The position numbers and the translations under genes are program-made. From NCBI GenBank assembly GCA_947460065.1, contig CANHGF010000020.1:1-14422 (forward strand): DNA of 14,422 bases, in the 5' to 3' direction. Under the pieces are notes generated by a model. That model saw nothing but the letters and a program-made list of their open reading frames with translations. It ran no database searches and was not told the DNA's origin. Numbering within the stretch: the first letter of the stretch is position 1; every line of letters starts with the position of its first letter. Origin of the DNA: Comamonadaceae bacterium. GTDB taxonomy: Bacteria > Pseudomonadota > Gammaproteobacteria > Burkholderiales > Burkholderiaceae_C. Positions 1 to 9,165 of the stretch are shown piece after piece.

Positions 1-518
1 AGTTCTTCGTTGCTGATCGAGATGCGGCCCTTGACCTTGTCGTCCCAGACCACCTCGCCGGCCGCAGGCGTCTTAAAGCGCAGCACCGGCTTGACGCCAT
101 CGGGCACAGGCGGCAGGGTCTTGCCCGGCTCGGGCCGCCAAGTACCGTCGTACCGTGGCTTGAGCTTGGCGGCCATCTGCCGCTCGCGCAGGGCGTCGAG
201 TTCGGCCACACTCATGTAGCAGGGGTAGACCTGTCCAGTGGCCTGCAGTTCAGCCAACACCTGCTTGTAGCGCTCCATGCGCTGCATTTGGTAGAACGGG
301 CCTTCGTCATAGTTCAGGCCCAGCCAGCGCATGCCTTCGATGATCACATCGACCGCGGCCTGGCTGGAGCGCTCCAGGTCGGTGTCTTCAATGCGCAAGA
401 TAAAGTCGCCGCCCTTGGCGCGTGCGAAGGCCCAGGGGTAAAGCGCCGAGCGGATATTGCCCAGGTGGATGAAACCGGTGGGCGAAGGCGCAAAGCGGGT
501 GCGAACGCGAGTGGTCAT
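1..518 (-). CDS. gltX: Glutamyl-tRNA synthetase, N-terminal part (cut by window edge)
   Basis: Cytoplasmic class I aminoacyl-tRNA synthetase that charges tRNA-Glu with glutamate. The 172 complete residues visible are the start of the Rossmann catalytic domain. They open with [18 protein letters not shown] (residues 8-25), where HLGN at 18-21 is the HIGH-type ATP motif. [10 protein letters not shown] follows at 42-51, then the ISNEE segment near the cut. The KMSKS loop and anticodon-binding domain lie beyond the left edge. The ATG at 518 is 5 bases after the metZ stop and has no clear Shine-Dalgarno sequence (TTTGAACCCC precedes it), so translational coupling to metZ is likely. It is the last visible gene of the folC-to-gltX cluster. 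The family call is secure; whether it also charges tRNA-Gln cannot be judged from this fragment. Confidence 0.97.
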   Translation of the reverse strand, partial: MTTRVRTRFAPSPTGFIHLGNIRSALYPWAFARAKGGDFILRIEDTDLERSSQAAVDVIIEGMRWLGLNYDEGPFYQMQRMERYKQVLAELQATGQVYPCYMSVAELDALRERQMAAKLKPRYDGTWRPEPGKTLPPVPDGVKPVLRFKTPAAGEVVWDDKVKGRISISNEE

Positions 519-523
519 GGGGT

Positions 524-1750
524 TCAAAGCGTGTCCAGGCCGCGCGAGATGTCGGCTTTCATGTCGTCAAGGTCTTCCAGGCCCACGGCCACGCGCACCA
601 GGCCCTGGCCGATACCGGCGGCTTGGCGCTGCGCCTCGGAAAGCTTGCCGTGCGAGGTGCTGGCCGGGGGGGTCAGCAAGGTCTTGGTGTCGCCCAGGTT
701 GGTGCACAGCGAGAGCACCTGCAGCGCGTCGAGCACATGGAAGGCGCGCGCCCGTCCCTGCTCGGGGCTTTCGGCCTTCACGTCGAAAGAGACCACGGCA
801 CCGCCCAGGCCATCCATCTGACGCATGGCCAGTGCATGCTGCGGGTGGCTGGCCAGGCCCGGGTAATAGACCCGCGCCACCGCCGGATGACGCTCGAGCC
901 AATGCGCCAGCTCGAGGGCCAGCGCGCTTTGTGCGCGCATGCGCAGGTCCAGGGTTTCCAGGCCCTTGAGCACCACCCAGGCGTTAAAGGGGGAGAGCAC
1001 CATACCGCCGTTTTTTTGCACCGGCAGGAATTTCTCGCGCACCAACTTTTCGCTGGCGCACAGGGCCCCGGCCATGACCCGGCCTTGGCCATCGAGGTAC
1101 TTGGTGCCCGAGTGCATCACGATGTCGGCCCCCATCTCAATGGGCCGCTGCAGCGCGGGTGTGGCAAAGCAGTTGTCCACCGCCAGCAGGGCGCCAGCAT
1201 GGCGGGCGATCTCAGCCAGGGCCGCGATATCGCAGACCTCGCCCAGCGGGTTGGTCGGCGTCTCGGCAAACAGTAAGCGGGTGCTGGGCCGAATGGCCGC
1301 CCTCCAAGCCTCCAGGTCGGTCTGCGGCACGATGGTCGACTCGACTCCGAAGCGGGCGAACTCCGAGCCGATCAGCTTGATGGTCGAGCCAAACATGGAC
1401 TGCGAGAACACCACGTGATCGCCGGCCTTGAGCAGGGAAAAGCACATGAGCATGATGGCCGCCATGCCCGAGGAAGTGGCCATGCAGGCTTCGGAACCTT
1501 CGAGCGCGGCCAGGCGCATTTCCATGGGGCGCACGGTGGGGTTGCCGGAGCGGCCGTAGGTGTCGCCCTCTTCCTCGCCACCAAAGCGACGGGCTTGCGA
1601 CTCGGCGCTTTCCTGCACAAAGCCGCTGGTGAGGAACAGGGCCTCAGAGTTCTCGCCATACTGGCTGCGGTCGACGGCGGCGCGCACGGCCAGGGTCTGG
1701 CGGTGCAGGCCATCGGGCAGTGATTTTCTGGAGTTGGGGTCGTGACTCAT
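524..1750 (-). CDS. metZ: O-succinylhomoserine sulfhydrylase
   Basis: PLP enzyme of the Cys/Met metabolism family. It replaces the succinyl group of O-succinylhomoserine with sulfide to give homocysteine, the direct sulfhydrylation route to methionine in the cytosol. The 408 residues are full length for the family. TYGRSGNPT (64-72) contributes to the active site, ETPTNP lies at 163-168, VDNCFATP at 191-198, and [12 protein letters not shown] (213-224) holds the Schiff-base lysine K217. [18 protein letters not shown] near the C terminus is typical. The ATG at 1750 is supported by GAGGA at 1760-1764, which overlaps the purF stop codon. The gap to purF is 12 bases. O-acetylhomoserine sulfhydrylase or cystathionine gamma-synthase are close relatives; the overall pattern fits MetZ best, but substrate choice is inferred. 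Confidence 0.93.
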   Translation of the reverse strand: MSHDPNSRKSLPDGLHRQTLAVRAAVDRSQYGENSEALFLTSGFVQESAESQARRFGGEEEGDTYGRSGNPTVRPMEMRLAALEGSEACMATSSGMAAIMLMCFSLLKAGDHVVFSQSMFGSTIKLIGSEFARFGVESTIVPQTDLEAWRAAIRPSTRLLFAETPTNPLGEVCDIAALAEIARHAGALLAVDNCFATPALQRPIEMGADIVMHSGTKYLDGQGRVMAGALCASEKLVREKFLPVQKNGGMVLSPFNAWVVLKGLETLDLRMRAQSALALELAHWLERHPAVARVYYPGLASHPQHALAMRQMDGLGGAVVSFDVKAESPEQGRARAFHVLDALQVLSLCTNLGDTKTLLTPPASTSHGKLSEAQRQAAGIGQGLVRVAVGLEDLDDMKADISRGLDTL

Positions 1751-1759
1751 GCGATCGTT

Positions 1760-1764
1760 TCCTC
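1760..1764 (-). promoter_or_regulatory. Ribosome binding site of metZ inside the purF stop
   Basis: Read on the minus strand the sequence is TGAGGAAACGATCGC followed by ATG. The GAGGA core overlaps the TGA stop of purF and sits 9 bases from the metZ start. This fixes the metZ start and suggests that metZ translation depends on, or follows, that of purF. Confidence 0.7.
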
Positions 1765-3268
1765 AGACCGTCTCGGCGTTGGGCAGGGCCAGGCGGGAAG
1801 CATCTTCCTGGGCGTCTTCATCGCTGTCGACGCGCTGCTCGTTCATGCGCGCGATCGATTCGGGCGTGACGTCGCCGGTGACGTAAACGCCGTCGAAGCA
1901 GGACGCATCGAAGCCGTCCAGACCGCTACCGAGCGAGCCGATGGCGCGCTTCATGCCTTCAACATCCTGGTAGATCAGCGCATCACAGCCTATGACCTCA
2001 CGCACCTCTTCAACACTGCGGTTATAGGCCACCAACTCGCTGCTGGTGGGCATGTCGATGCCGTAGACATTGGGGTAGCGCACCGGTGGTGCAGCGCTGG
2101 CCAGATAGACCTTGCGGGCGCCGGCATCGCGCGCCATCTGCACAATTTCTCGGCTGGTGGTACCGCGCACGATGGAATCGTCGACCAGCAGCACATTGCG
2201 GCCTTTGAACTCGCTGGCAATCACATTGAGCTTTTGCCGCACCGACTTCTTGCGCACACCCTGGCCCGGCATGATGAAGGTACGGCCCACATAGCGGTTC
2301 TTGACGAAGCCTTCCCGGTAAGGGATGCCCAGCAGATGCGCCAGCTGCGTGGCACTGGGCCGGCTCGATTCGGGGATGGGAATGACCACATCAATCTCAT
2401 TGGGCGGCACCGTCGAGATCACCCGCTTGGCCAGGGTTTCGCCCAGATTCAGCCGGGCCTGGTAGACGGAAATGCCATCCAGGATGGAGTCGGGCCGTGC
2501 CAGATAAACAAACTCAAAAATACAGGGCATCAGCCGGTGGTGATCGGCGCACTGGGCGCTGTGCAACTGGCCCTGCAGGTCGATGAACACCGCCTCGCCC
2601 GGCTGCAGGTTGCGCTCAAACCGGTGGCCGGTGCCCTCCAGGGCCACCGACTCACTGGCCACCACCCAGGTCTTGCCCTGGCTGCCCAGGCTCAGAGGAC
2701 GGATGCCATACGGGTCCCGAAAGGCCAGCAGGCCATGACCAGCAATCAGCGCCACCACCGCATAGGAGCCACGCACGCGGCGGTGTACGCCGCGCACCGC
2801 GGCAAACACATCGGCCGGCGCCAGGGGCAGGCCACGGGTGGTTTTCTCCAGCTCATGGGCCAGCACATTGAGCAGGACTTCAGAATCGCTCTCGGTATTG
2901 ATGTGGCGGTGGTCGACCGAAAACAGCTCGGCCTTGAGGGCCGCTGCATTGGTCAGATTGCCGTTATGAACCAGTACCAAACCGAACGGTGCATTGACAT
3001 AAAAAGGCTGAGCCTCTTCTTCGCTGAAGGCATTGCCTGCCGTCGGGTAGCGCACCTGGCCCAGCCCCACGTTGCCGGGCAGGGCCCGCATGTTACGGGT
3101 ACGAAACACATCCTTGACCATGCCCTTGGCCTTGTGCATGAAGAACTTCTGGCCGTGCTGGGTGGCAATGCCAGCCGCATCCTGGCCGCGGTGCTGCAGC
3201 AGCAACAAACCGTCGTAGATCAGCTGATTGACCGGGGCGTCGCTGACGACGCCAAAAATGCCGCACAT
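1763..3268 (-). CDS. purF: Amidophosphoribosyltransferase (glutamine PRPP amidotransferase)
   Basis: First committed enzyme of de novo purine synthesis. It transfers ammonia from glutamine to PRPP to form 5-phosphoribosylamine. At 501 residues it is the usual length. The N terminus MCGIFGVVS gives the Ntn-hydrolase nucleophile Cys2 after Met removal. QHRGQDAAG (25-33), the R73-Y74 pair and HNGNLTN (101-107) are glutamine-site motifs. The phosphoribosyltransferase half has IPIPESS (296-302) and the PRPP loop VLLVDDSIVRGTT (359-371). No propeptide precedes Cys2, so this is the E. coli-type enzyme, and I see no four-cysteine iron-sulfur cluster pattern. It follows cvpA by 14 bases and precedes metZ by 12, as part of the folC cluster. 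In E. coli the purF operon is controlled by PurR; I see no convincing PurR box here. Confidence 0.98.
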   Translation of the reverse strand: MCGIFGVVSDAPVNQLIYDGLLLLQHRGQDAAGIATQHGQKFFMHKAKGMVKDVFRTRNMRALPGNVGLGQVRYPTAGNAFSEEEAQPFYVNAPFGLVLVHNGNLTNAAALKAELFSVDHRHINTESDSEVLLNVLAHELEKTTRGLPLAPADVFAAVRGVHRRVRGSYAVVALIAGHGLLAFRDPYGIRPLSLGSQGKTWVVASESVALEGTGHRFERNLQPGEAVFIDLQGQLHSAQCADHHRLMPCIFEFVYLARPDSILDGISVYQARLNLGETLAKRVISTVPPNEIDVVIPIPESSRPSATQLAHLLGIPYREGFVKNRYVGRTFIMPGQGVRKKSVRQKLNVIASEFKGRNVLLVDDSIVRGTTSREIVQMARDAGARKVYLASAAPPVRYPNVYGIDMPTSSELVAYNRSVEEVREVIGCDALIYQDVEGMKRAIGSLGSGLDGFDASCFDGVYVTGDVTPESIARMNEQRVDSDEDAQEDASRLALPNAETV

Positions 3269-3282
3269 ATTCGATCCGTTCT

Positions 3283-3768
3283 TCAGTTCACGATCCGACC
3301 CAGCGAATCCGGCCAGGCCGATTTCAGCCCCCCCAGTGCCAAAGCCAGCACCGGGGCGACCAGCGACTGCTGCCAGACCTCAGACCGCTTGAACGGCGTG
3401 AGGTCAATCACCAATGCCACCGCCAACAACACCACCACACCGCGCAAAGCGCCAAAAGCAGCGCCCAGCACACGATCGATCGGGCGAAGCCCTACGGCCG
3501 ACACCACTTTGCGCACCAAGGCCGCCAGCAAGCCGGCCAGCAGCAGCGCAGCAATAAACGTCAAGGCAAAACCGGCCGCATAGCGCATGGGGTCTGACAG
3601 CCCCTGGAGCGGCAAATAGACGCCCACCGAAGCCGCAAGCCAGCGGGCCACAAAAAATGCAGCGATCCAGCCCAGCAAGGACAGCACCTCGAAGATGAGG
3701 CCGCGCCACAGTCCTACAAGGGCAGACAGCAAAACAAGTGCCGCAAGGACCCAATCAATGCCAGTCAT
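3283..3768 (-). CDS. cvpA: CvpA family inner-membrane protein
   Basis: Small integral membrane protein of the CvpA family, named for colicin V production. Its cellular role is still poorly defined but touches envelope homeostasis. The 161 residues match the family length. Four hydrophobic segments lie at about 3-21, 25-43, 63-85 and 101-121. The GLWRGLIFEVLSLLGW stretch (19-34) is the family signature, and PIDRVLGAAFGALRG (96-110) also fits. I chose the ATG at 3768, 5 bases past the stop of the SPOR gene. A TTG at 3777 that overlaps that stop would add three residues. There is no clear Shine-Dalgarno sequence (TTTGAGCCCC precedes the ATG), so coupling to the SPOR gene is probable. The position directly upstream of purF is the same as in E. 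coli. Confidence 0.92.
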   Translation of the reverse strand: MTGIDWVLAALVLLSALVGLWRGLIFEVLSLLGWIAAFFVARWLAASVGVYLPLQGLSDPMRYAAGFALTFIAALLLAGLLAALVRKVVSAVGLRPIDRVLGAAFGALRGVVVLLAVALVIDLTPFKRSEVWQQSLVAPVLALALGGLKSAWPDSLGRIVN

Positions 3769-3773
3769 GGGGC

Positions 3774-4532
3774 TCAAAGCGCCAATAGCGAAGCCGGCAG
3801 GTCGAGCGACTTGATCTTGGCCGCCGCCTGCTCGGCCTCAGCCCGACTCGCAAAGGGGCCCACTCTCACCCGTGTGCGCGAGCCGTCCTTGGTGTCAACC
3901 ACCTGGGTGTAGGTCTTGAAGCCGGCTTTTTCCAGCTTTTGCCGGACCTCCCGGGCCTTGGTCGCATCGCCGTATGCGCCAACCTGCACCACCACCCGGG
4001 CTGATGCAGCAGATTTACCGTCCTTGGGCTCCTGGGGGCGCTGGCCTTCGGCCGCTGCCTTAGGGGCAGCTTTGGGGGCGGCTTTGGGCGCAGCCTCCAC
4101 GGCAGCCGCAGCCGCAGCGGCCTGGGGCGCTGGCACAGCCGACGCCGCCGGCGCGGCCGCTGGATTTCCTCCGACGATTTCCTCCTTGCCCTCCAAGCTC
4201 GCTTGTGGGGGCACCTGCGGTGCGGGGCTCGTCGCTGGATCGGCCGGCTTGGCGGCATGGGCCGTTTCCGCAGGCTTGACCGCTGCAATGGGTGTGCCGG
4301 GCTTGACCGCGTTGCGCGAGGGAATATCGATCGCGATATCCACCGGCACCGGCCTGGGCTGGCTGTCGAACAAAAGGGGAAAGCCGATCACACCGATCAG
4401 CACCAGGACCGCCGCGCCGATCAGGCGCTGGCGGGCCCGCCGCCGAACCACTTCCACACTCTCGGAGGCCGCCGCCGCGGCAGCGGGCTTGGCAGGGGAC
4501 GTCCGACTGCGGCGGAAACTGAAAAACGACAT
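3774..4532 (-). CDS. dedD: SPOR-domain protein, DedD-like, single-pass inner membrane
   Basis: Predicted cell-division or envelope protein that binds denuded peptidoglycan at the septum through its SPOR domain. The 252 residues read as follows: a short cytoplasmic basic part (MSFFSFRRSR, then RRRARQR at 30-36), one membrane helix at about 37-56, a long Ala/Pro/Lys-rich periplasmic linker (about 85-168, with APKA repeats at 138-150), and a C-terminal SPOR domain from about 169 (VVVQVGAYGDATKA, then VRVGPFASRAEAE). I prefer the ATG at 4532 because MSFF plus a basic stretch is a sensible cytoplasmic end. A TTG at 4595 overlapping the folC stop would add 21 residues. The gene lies between folC and cvpA, as dedD does in E. 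coli. The linker repeat is low complexity at DNA level (around 4055-4125). Confidence 0.88.
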   Translation of the reverse strand: MSFFSFRRSRTSPAKPAAAAAASESVEVVRRRARQRLIGAAVLVLIGVIGFPLLFDSQPRPVPVDIAIDIPSRNAVKPGTPIAAVKPAETAHAAKPADPATSPAPQVPPQASLEGKEEIVGGNPAAAPAASAVPAPQAAAAAAAVEAAPKAAPKAAPKAAAEGQRPQEPKDGKSAASARVVVQVGAYGDATKAREVRQKLEKAGFKTYTQVVDTKDGSRTRVRVGPFASRAEAEQAAAKIKSLDLPASLLAL

Positions 4533-4591
4533 GGGCAATGCGTGCTGAGCGTTGGCTGGGGTGGGCGGCGCCAGCTCAGCGCTGCCGCGAT

Positions 4592-5941
4592 TCAATCGCT
4601 CAGGTGCTGGGCTGACAAGCGGGGCAGTCCGTCCTTGAGAACTCCGCCCACCGTCAAGAAGGATCCGAAGACTACGATTCTATCAGCGGGGTCTGCCGCA
4701 GCCACCGCCGCCTGCAAGGCCAGACGGGGACTTTCATGGGTGCTCGACAGGGCGGGCGGACTGCGCTGTGGTGTGGCCTGCCAGGCTGCTTGCACGTGCG
4801 CCGCCGAGGCGGCTCGGGGCAGTGGCAGGTCGCAAAAATACCAGCGATCGACCAAGGGGCCTATACGCGAGAGCATGGCCGCCAGATCCTTGTCGGCCAT
4901 GGCACCGAACACCGCATGGGTACAGGGGTAAAAACCCATCGCATCCAAGTTCTCGGTCAATGCGGCCACTGAATGAGGGTTGTGGGCCACATCGAGCACC
5001 AAGGTCGGCTGGCCCGGCACGATCTGAAAACGCCCGGGCAATTCCACCAGGGCCAGGCCGTTGCGCACCGCCTGCGCGGTCACTGGCAGTTGCTCCCACA
5101 AGGCCGCCAGCGCCGCCAGCACGCCTGAGGCATTGAGCAGTTGATTGGCGCCGCGCAGGGCCGGGTAGGCCAGGCCCGAATAACGCTTGCCGCGCCCGCC
5201 CCAGCCCCATTGCTGCTTGTCGCCGGTAAACTGAAAATCCGGCCCGATGCGCCACAGATCGGCACCCAACAGGCGGGCGGCCTCCAGCACGCTGTCGGGT
5301 GGCGCCGGGTCACTGACGATGACGGGCTTGCCCGCGCGGATGATGCCCGCCTTCTCGCGGCCTATGGATTCCCGATCCGGGCCCAGGAACTCCATGTGAT
5401 CGAGGTCTATGCTGGTGATGATGGCGCAATCGGTATCGATCAGGTTGACCGCATCAAGCCGTCCACCCAAGCCCACCTCCAAAATCACCACATCGAGTTC
5501 GGCATGGGCCAGCACCGACAGAAAAACCAGGGTGGTGAACTCAAAATAGCTCAGCGTAAGCTCGCCGCGCACATCCTGTGGGCGACCGGGCAGATAACGC
5601 AGGTCGCTGCCAAGCCGGGCCCTCTCAACCTTCTGAAAATGCGGCAGCAGCGCCGCTGCGCTCACGGCCTCGCCGCGCAAGCGGCAACGCTCCTCAAAAT
5701 GAACCAGATGCGGCGAGGTGTACAGCCCAACCCGGTAGCCAGACTGCTGCAAGATGGCTTCGAGCATCGCGCAGGTCGAGCCCTTGCCATTGGTGCCAGC
5801 CACGGTGATCACCGGCACCTTCAGGCGCAGACCCATGCGGTGGGCGACCGCGCGCACCCGCTCCAGGCCCATATCGATGCTGCGGGGGTGTATGCGCTCG
5901 CAGTGGGCCAGCCACTGCTCCAGAGTCGTCGGGTTGTCCAT
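4592..5941 (-). CDS. folC: Bifunctional folylpolyglutamate synthase / dihydrofolate synthase
   Basis: Mur-ligase-like cytoplasmic enzyme. It joins glutamate to dihydropteroate and then extends the folate polyglutamate tail with ATP. The 449 residues are a normal length. The P-loop GTNGKGST is at 49-56, LYTSPHL at 73-79, FEFTT at 133-137, EVGLGGRLDAVN at 155-166, and SIDLDHMEFLG at 177-187. K197 in REKAG is the probable carbamylated lysine. In the C-terminal domain PGRFQ lies at 302-306 and DVAHNPHS at 317-324. It is the first gene of the leftward cluster and divergent from the ArsC-like gene, with an 80-base gap. A weak AATGGGCCC precedes the ATG. In E. coli accD lies directly upstream of folC; here it does not. 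The bifunctional call is the usual proteobacterial state and is inferred. Confidence 0.95.
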   Translation of the reverse strand: MDNPTTLEQWLAHCERIHPRSIDMGLERVRAVAHRMGLRLKVPVITVAGTNGKGSTCAMLEAILQQSGYRVGLYTSPHLVHFEERCRLRGEAVSAAALLPHFQKVERARLGSDLRYLPGRPQDVRGELTLSYFEFTTLVFLSVLAHAELDVVILEVGLGGRLDAVNLIDTDCAIITSIDLDHMEFLGPDRESIGREKAGIIRAGKPVIVSDPAPPDSVLEAARLLGADLWRIGPDFQFTGDKQQWGWGGRGKRYSGLAYPALRGANQLLNASGVLAALAALWEQLPVTAQAVRNGLALVELPGRFQIVPGQPTLVLDVAHNPHSVAALTENLDAMGFYPCTHAVFGAMADKDLAAMLSRIGPLVDRWYFCDLPLPRAASAAHVQAAWQATPQRSPPALSSTHESPRLALQAAVAAADPADRIVVFGSFLTVGGVLKDGLPRLSAQHLSD

Positions 5942-5974
5942 GGGCCCATTGTCTCGCAGGCCTTGGGGCTTGCG

Positions 5975-5989
5975 GGTCCAGCGGGGACC
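5975..5989. other. Small inverted repeat in the folC / ArsC-like divergent gap
   Basis: GGTCC (5975-5979) and GGACC (5985-5989) are perfect inverted arms around a 5-base loop, about midway between the two divergent start codons (5941 and 6022). It could be an operator half-site pair or a chance palindrome. I found no convincing -35/-10 pair for either gene in these 80 bases; CAAAAT at 6008-6013 is the only -10-like hexamer and is weak. Confidence 0.3.
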
Positions 5990-6021
5990 ATCGGTGCGCT
6001 GACTCTGCCAAAATCAGCTCC

Positions 6022-6378
6022 ATGATTGAGCTCTACGGCATTGCCAACTGCGACACCGTCAAGAAGGCCAGGGCCTGGCTGACCGAGCACGACATCGCCC
6101 ACCAGTTTCATGATTTCAAGAAGTCCGGGGTCAGTTGCGACCAACTTCAGGCCTGGGCCCAGGCCGTCGGATGGGAAAAGCTGCTCAACCGCCAGGGCAC
6201 GACCTGGCGCAAGCTCGCCCCTGAGCAGCAAGCTGCAGTGCTAGACAGCGCTAGCGCCATAGCGCTGATGCAGGCCCAGCCCAGCCTGATCAAGCGCCCA
6301 GTGGTAGCCTGGCCCGATGGCCTGATCAGCGTCGGTTTCAAGGCGCAGGACTGGGTAATCTGGGCCGGCCGGCATTAG
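6022..6378 (+). CDS. ArsC/Spx/YffB family thioredoxin-fold protein
   Basis: Small cytoplasmic protein of the ArsC-like superfamily, which includes arsenate reductases, the Gram-positive regulator Spx, and proteobacterial YffB. The 118 residues start MIELYGIANCDTVKKA, a beta-strand leading to a single Cys at position 10, not the CXXC of Spx. LLNRQGTTWRKL (54-65) and IKRPVV (90-95) are family landmarks, with R92 in the anion-binding position. Cys38 is the only other cysteine. The pattern matches YffB, whose substrate is unknown (glutathione-linked reduction has been proposed). Databases often label such proteins Spx/MgsR regulators; that role should not be assumed here. It is divergent from folC and 150 bases from the next gene, so probably transcribed alone. 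The RBS is poor (AATCAGCTCC before the ATG). Confidence 0.85.
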   Translation: MIELYGIANCDTVKKARAWLTEHDIAHQFHDFKKSGVSCDQLQAWAQAVGWEKLLNRQGTTWRKLAPEQQAAVLDSASAIALMQAQPSLIKRPVVAWPDGLISVGFKAQDWVIWAGRH

Positions 6379-6528
6379 GCCGACCCCAGCTTTACTCGGG
6401 ATTTACCCGAACTTGTTAACCAAATCACCCCCCGGCCCGTTTAATCTACAGACCGGGCCTTCGGGCGGCTCGGTTGCGAGACCCCACAGCCCTGGGTTCT
6501 CGAGCTCGCGCCCCATCAGGAGATTCTC
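6379..6528 (+). promoter_or_regulatory. Leader region of the glycine-zipper gene, with hairpins
   Basis: This 150-base gap holds several inverted arms. TCGGG/CCCGA lies at 6396-6410. GGCCCG (6434-6439) pairs with CGGGCC (6454-6459). The right arm of that pair can instead form a short GCC-TTCG-GGC tetraloop hairpin at 6457-6466. A further imperfect stem, GAGACCC/GGGTTCTC, lies near 6478-6505. The region should contain the promoter of the following gene, but no -35/-10 pair with good spacing is clear: TTGTTA at 6413 and TTTAAT at 6440 are 21 bases apart. No intrinsic terminator with a T-run follows the ArsC-like gene. Confidence 0.35.
6518..6522 (+). promoter_or_regulatory. Shine-Dalgarno site of the glycine-zipper gene
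   Basis: AGGAG lies 6 bases before the ATG at 6529. It is the cleanest ribosome binding site in the window and fixes the start directly before a signal peptide. Confidence 0.85.
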
Positions 6529-7272
6529 ATGAACAGCAAACATCTCTCCCTAGCCGCCCTGGCAACAGCAGCCTTGGGCGCTGTAAGTGCCGCGCCGGCT
6601 CTGGCCCAAGAGGTCATGGCACGTGTGCTCAACACTACCGCCGTCATGCAACAAGTGGCGGTGCCGCGTCAGGTCTGTACCAACCAGCAGGTCATCCAGC
6701 AAAGTCAGCCATCGGGCGCCGGTTTGGCCATGGGCGCAATCGCCGGCGGGGCGATTGGCAACGCCATCGGCGGCGGTAGCGGCCGTGACATCGCCACCAT
6801 GATCGGTCTGGTGGGCGGTGCTGTACTGGGCAACCGGGTCGAAGGTACTCGCGACGAGGTGCGCAACGTACAGCAATGCACCACCCAGACCACCTATGAA
6901 AACCGGGTGCTGCACTACGACGTGGTTTACGAATATGACAACAAGCGCTACAGCATCAAGATGCCTAACGACCCCGGCGCTTATGTGCGGCTGCAACTGA
7001 GCCCAGTGGGCGCCCTGCCCGCGCCGACCTCGTCGAACACTATTACCGTCGGACCGGTATCTGCCGCGCCCGCGCCGACCGTCACCTATGTGCAGACCGA
7101 GCCGGTCTATGTCCCCGCGCCGCGTGTCCACAGCTTTGTAACGCCCGCCTACACCATGGTTTCGCCACCCGTGCGCTATGTGCCCGTGGTGCCGATCGGC
7201 CTGTCTCTGAGCTTGGGCGTGCATGGCGGCCGGCACCAAGGCCGGCATCACCACGGCGGTCGCTGGCACTAA
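6529..7272 (+). CDS. Exported glycine-zipper 2TM-domain protein with His-rich tail
   Basis: Envelope protein of unknown exact function. The 247 residues begin with a signal peptide (1-26, cleavage expected after APALA and before QEV). There is no lipobox cysteine, so it is not a SlyB-type lipoprotein. A glycine zipper lies at about 63-101 (GAGLAMGAIAGGAIGNAIGG, then GLVGGAVLGN), a motif that packs membrane helices. Two cysteines flank it (C50, C117) and could form a periplasmic disulfide. VLHYDVVYEYDNKRYSIKMP (118-137) is the conserved segment common after this domain. The rest is Pro/Val/Tyr-rich and ends in GGRHQGRHHHGGRWH (233-247), a possible metal-binding tail. It appears to have its own leader and RBS. 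The domain is recognised; role and membrane (inner or outer) are not determinable here. Confidence 0.85.
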   Translation: MNSKHLSLAALATAALGAVSAAPALAQEVMARVLNTTAVMQQVAVPRQVCTNQQVIQQSQPSGAGLAMGAIAGGAIGNAIGGGSGRDIATMIGLVGGAVLGNRVEGTRDEVRNVQQCTTQTTYENRVLHYDVVYEYDNKRYSIKMPNDPGAYVRLQLSPVGALPAPTSSNTITVGPVSAAPAPTVTYVQTEPVYVPAPRVHSFVTPAYTMVSPPVRYVPVVPIGLSLSLGVHGGRHQGRHHHGGRWH

Positions 7273-7422
7273 GGGCTCACCGGGGGCTCAGCAGGAAGAG
7301 CGCTGCACGAGCGGCGCCGCATCTGAAGCCGGGCCTGTCGGGCCTGGGGTCTAAGGCTCAGACCATGGCCTAAAATCCCATCTTTGCCCGCATTTGGGCG
7401 ATAGCCATACCGACGGACCCCC
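7273..7422 (+). other. Gap before ppnP with a two-part hairpin and a -10-like hexamer
   Basis: No gene is seen in these 150 bases. GGTCT (7348-7352) pairs with AGACC (7360-7364), and the flanking GGCC (7341-7344) and GGCC (7367-7370) can extend the stem across a small internal loop. TAAAAT at 7371-7376 directly after it resembles a -10 box but has no matching -35. GCCC/GGGC at 7386-7399 forms a second small hairpin. Neither hairpin is followed by a T-run, so neither is a standard intrinsic terminator. ppnP has only GACGGA before a run of C as a possible RBS. Confidence 0.35.
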
Positions 7423-7740
7423 ATGAGCAACGCGCAACTGCACAACGTCAGCGTCAATACCCAAGCCAGCGTCTACTTCGACGGCAAGTGCGTCAGCCAC
7501 GGCATCACGCTGGCCGATGGCAGCAAAAAGTCTGTCGGCGTGGTGCTCCCCTCCACCCTGACTTTCAACACCGGCGCGCCCGAGATCATGGAGTGCGTTG
7601 CCGGAAGCTGCGAGTACAAGCTTGCTGGCAGCGACCAGTGGCAAAGCTCGGGGCCGGGCCACAGCTTCAAGATCCCGGGGCAGTCGAGCTTCGAGATCCG
7701 GGTGAGCGAGGCCTATCACTACATCTGCCATTTCGGCTGA
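7423..7740 (+). CDS. ppnP: Pyrimidine/purine nucleoside phosphorylase PpnP
   Basis: Small cupin-fold enzyme (formerly YaiE, DUF1255). It splits purine and pyrimidine nucleosides with phosphate to give free base and (deoxy)ribose-1-phosphate, a cytosolic salvage reaction. The 105 residues are close to the E. coli length of about 94. Family features are GKCVSHGITLADGSKKSVGV (21-40), PSTLTFNTGAPEIMECVAG (43-61), the GHSFKIPGQSSFEI turn (79-92), and the terminal HYICHFG (99-105). The ATG at 7423 follows ACCCCC without a strong Shine-Dalgarno sequence. It is 66 bases upstream of argG on the same strand and may be cotranscribed with it. The family call is clear. Confidence 0.95.
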   Translation: MSNAQLHNVSVNTQASVYFDGKCVSHGITLADGSKKSVGVVLPSTLTFNTGAPEIMECVAGSCEYKLAGSDQWQSSGPGHSFKIPGQSSFEIRVSEAYHYICHFG

Positions 7741-9147
<1,407 letters not shown>

Positions 9148-9165
9148 GAACTTGCCATGGGCCTG

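Noticed and set aside
1742..3583. A 613-codon open frame on the plus strand, antisense to purF and part of cvpA
   Set aside because: It fully shadows purF, whose motifs are unmistakable. The translation is rich in His, Gln, Arg, Ala and Gly with no recognisable domain, as expected when high third-position GC keeps the opposite frame free of stops.
4055..4125. Tandem repeat near the middle of the SPOR gene
   Set aside because: It is explained as the coding sequence of the Ala/Pro/Lys linker (APKA units), which is common in such proteins.
5141..6025. A 294-codon plus-strand frame opposite folC
   Set aside because: Shadow of folC; composition typical of antisense frames and no domain seen.
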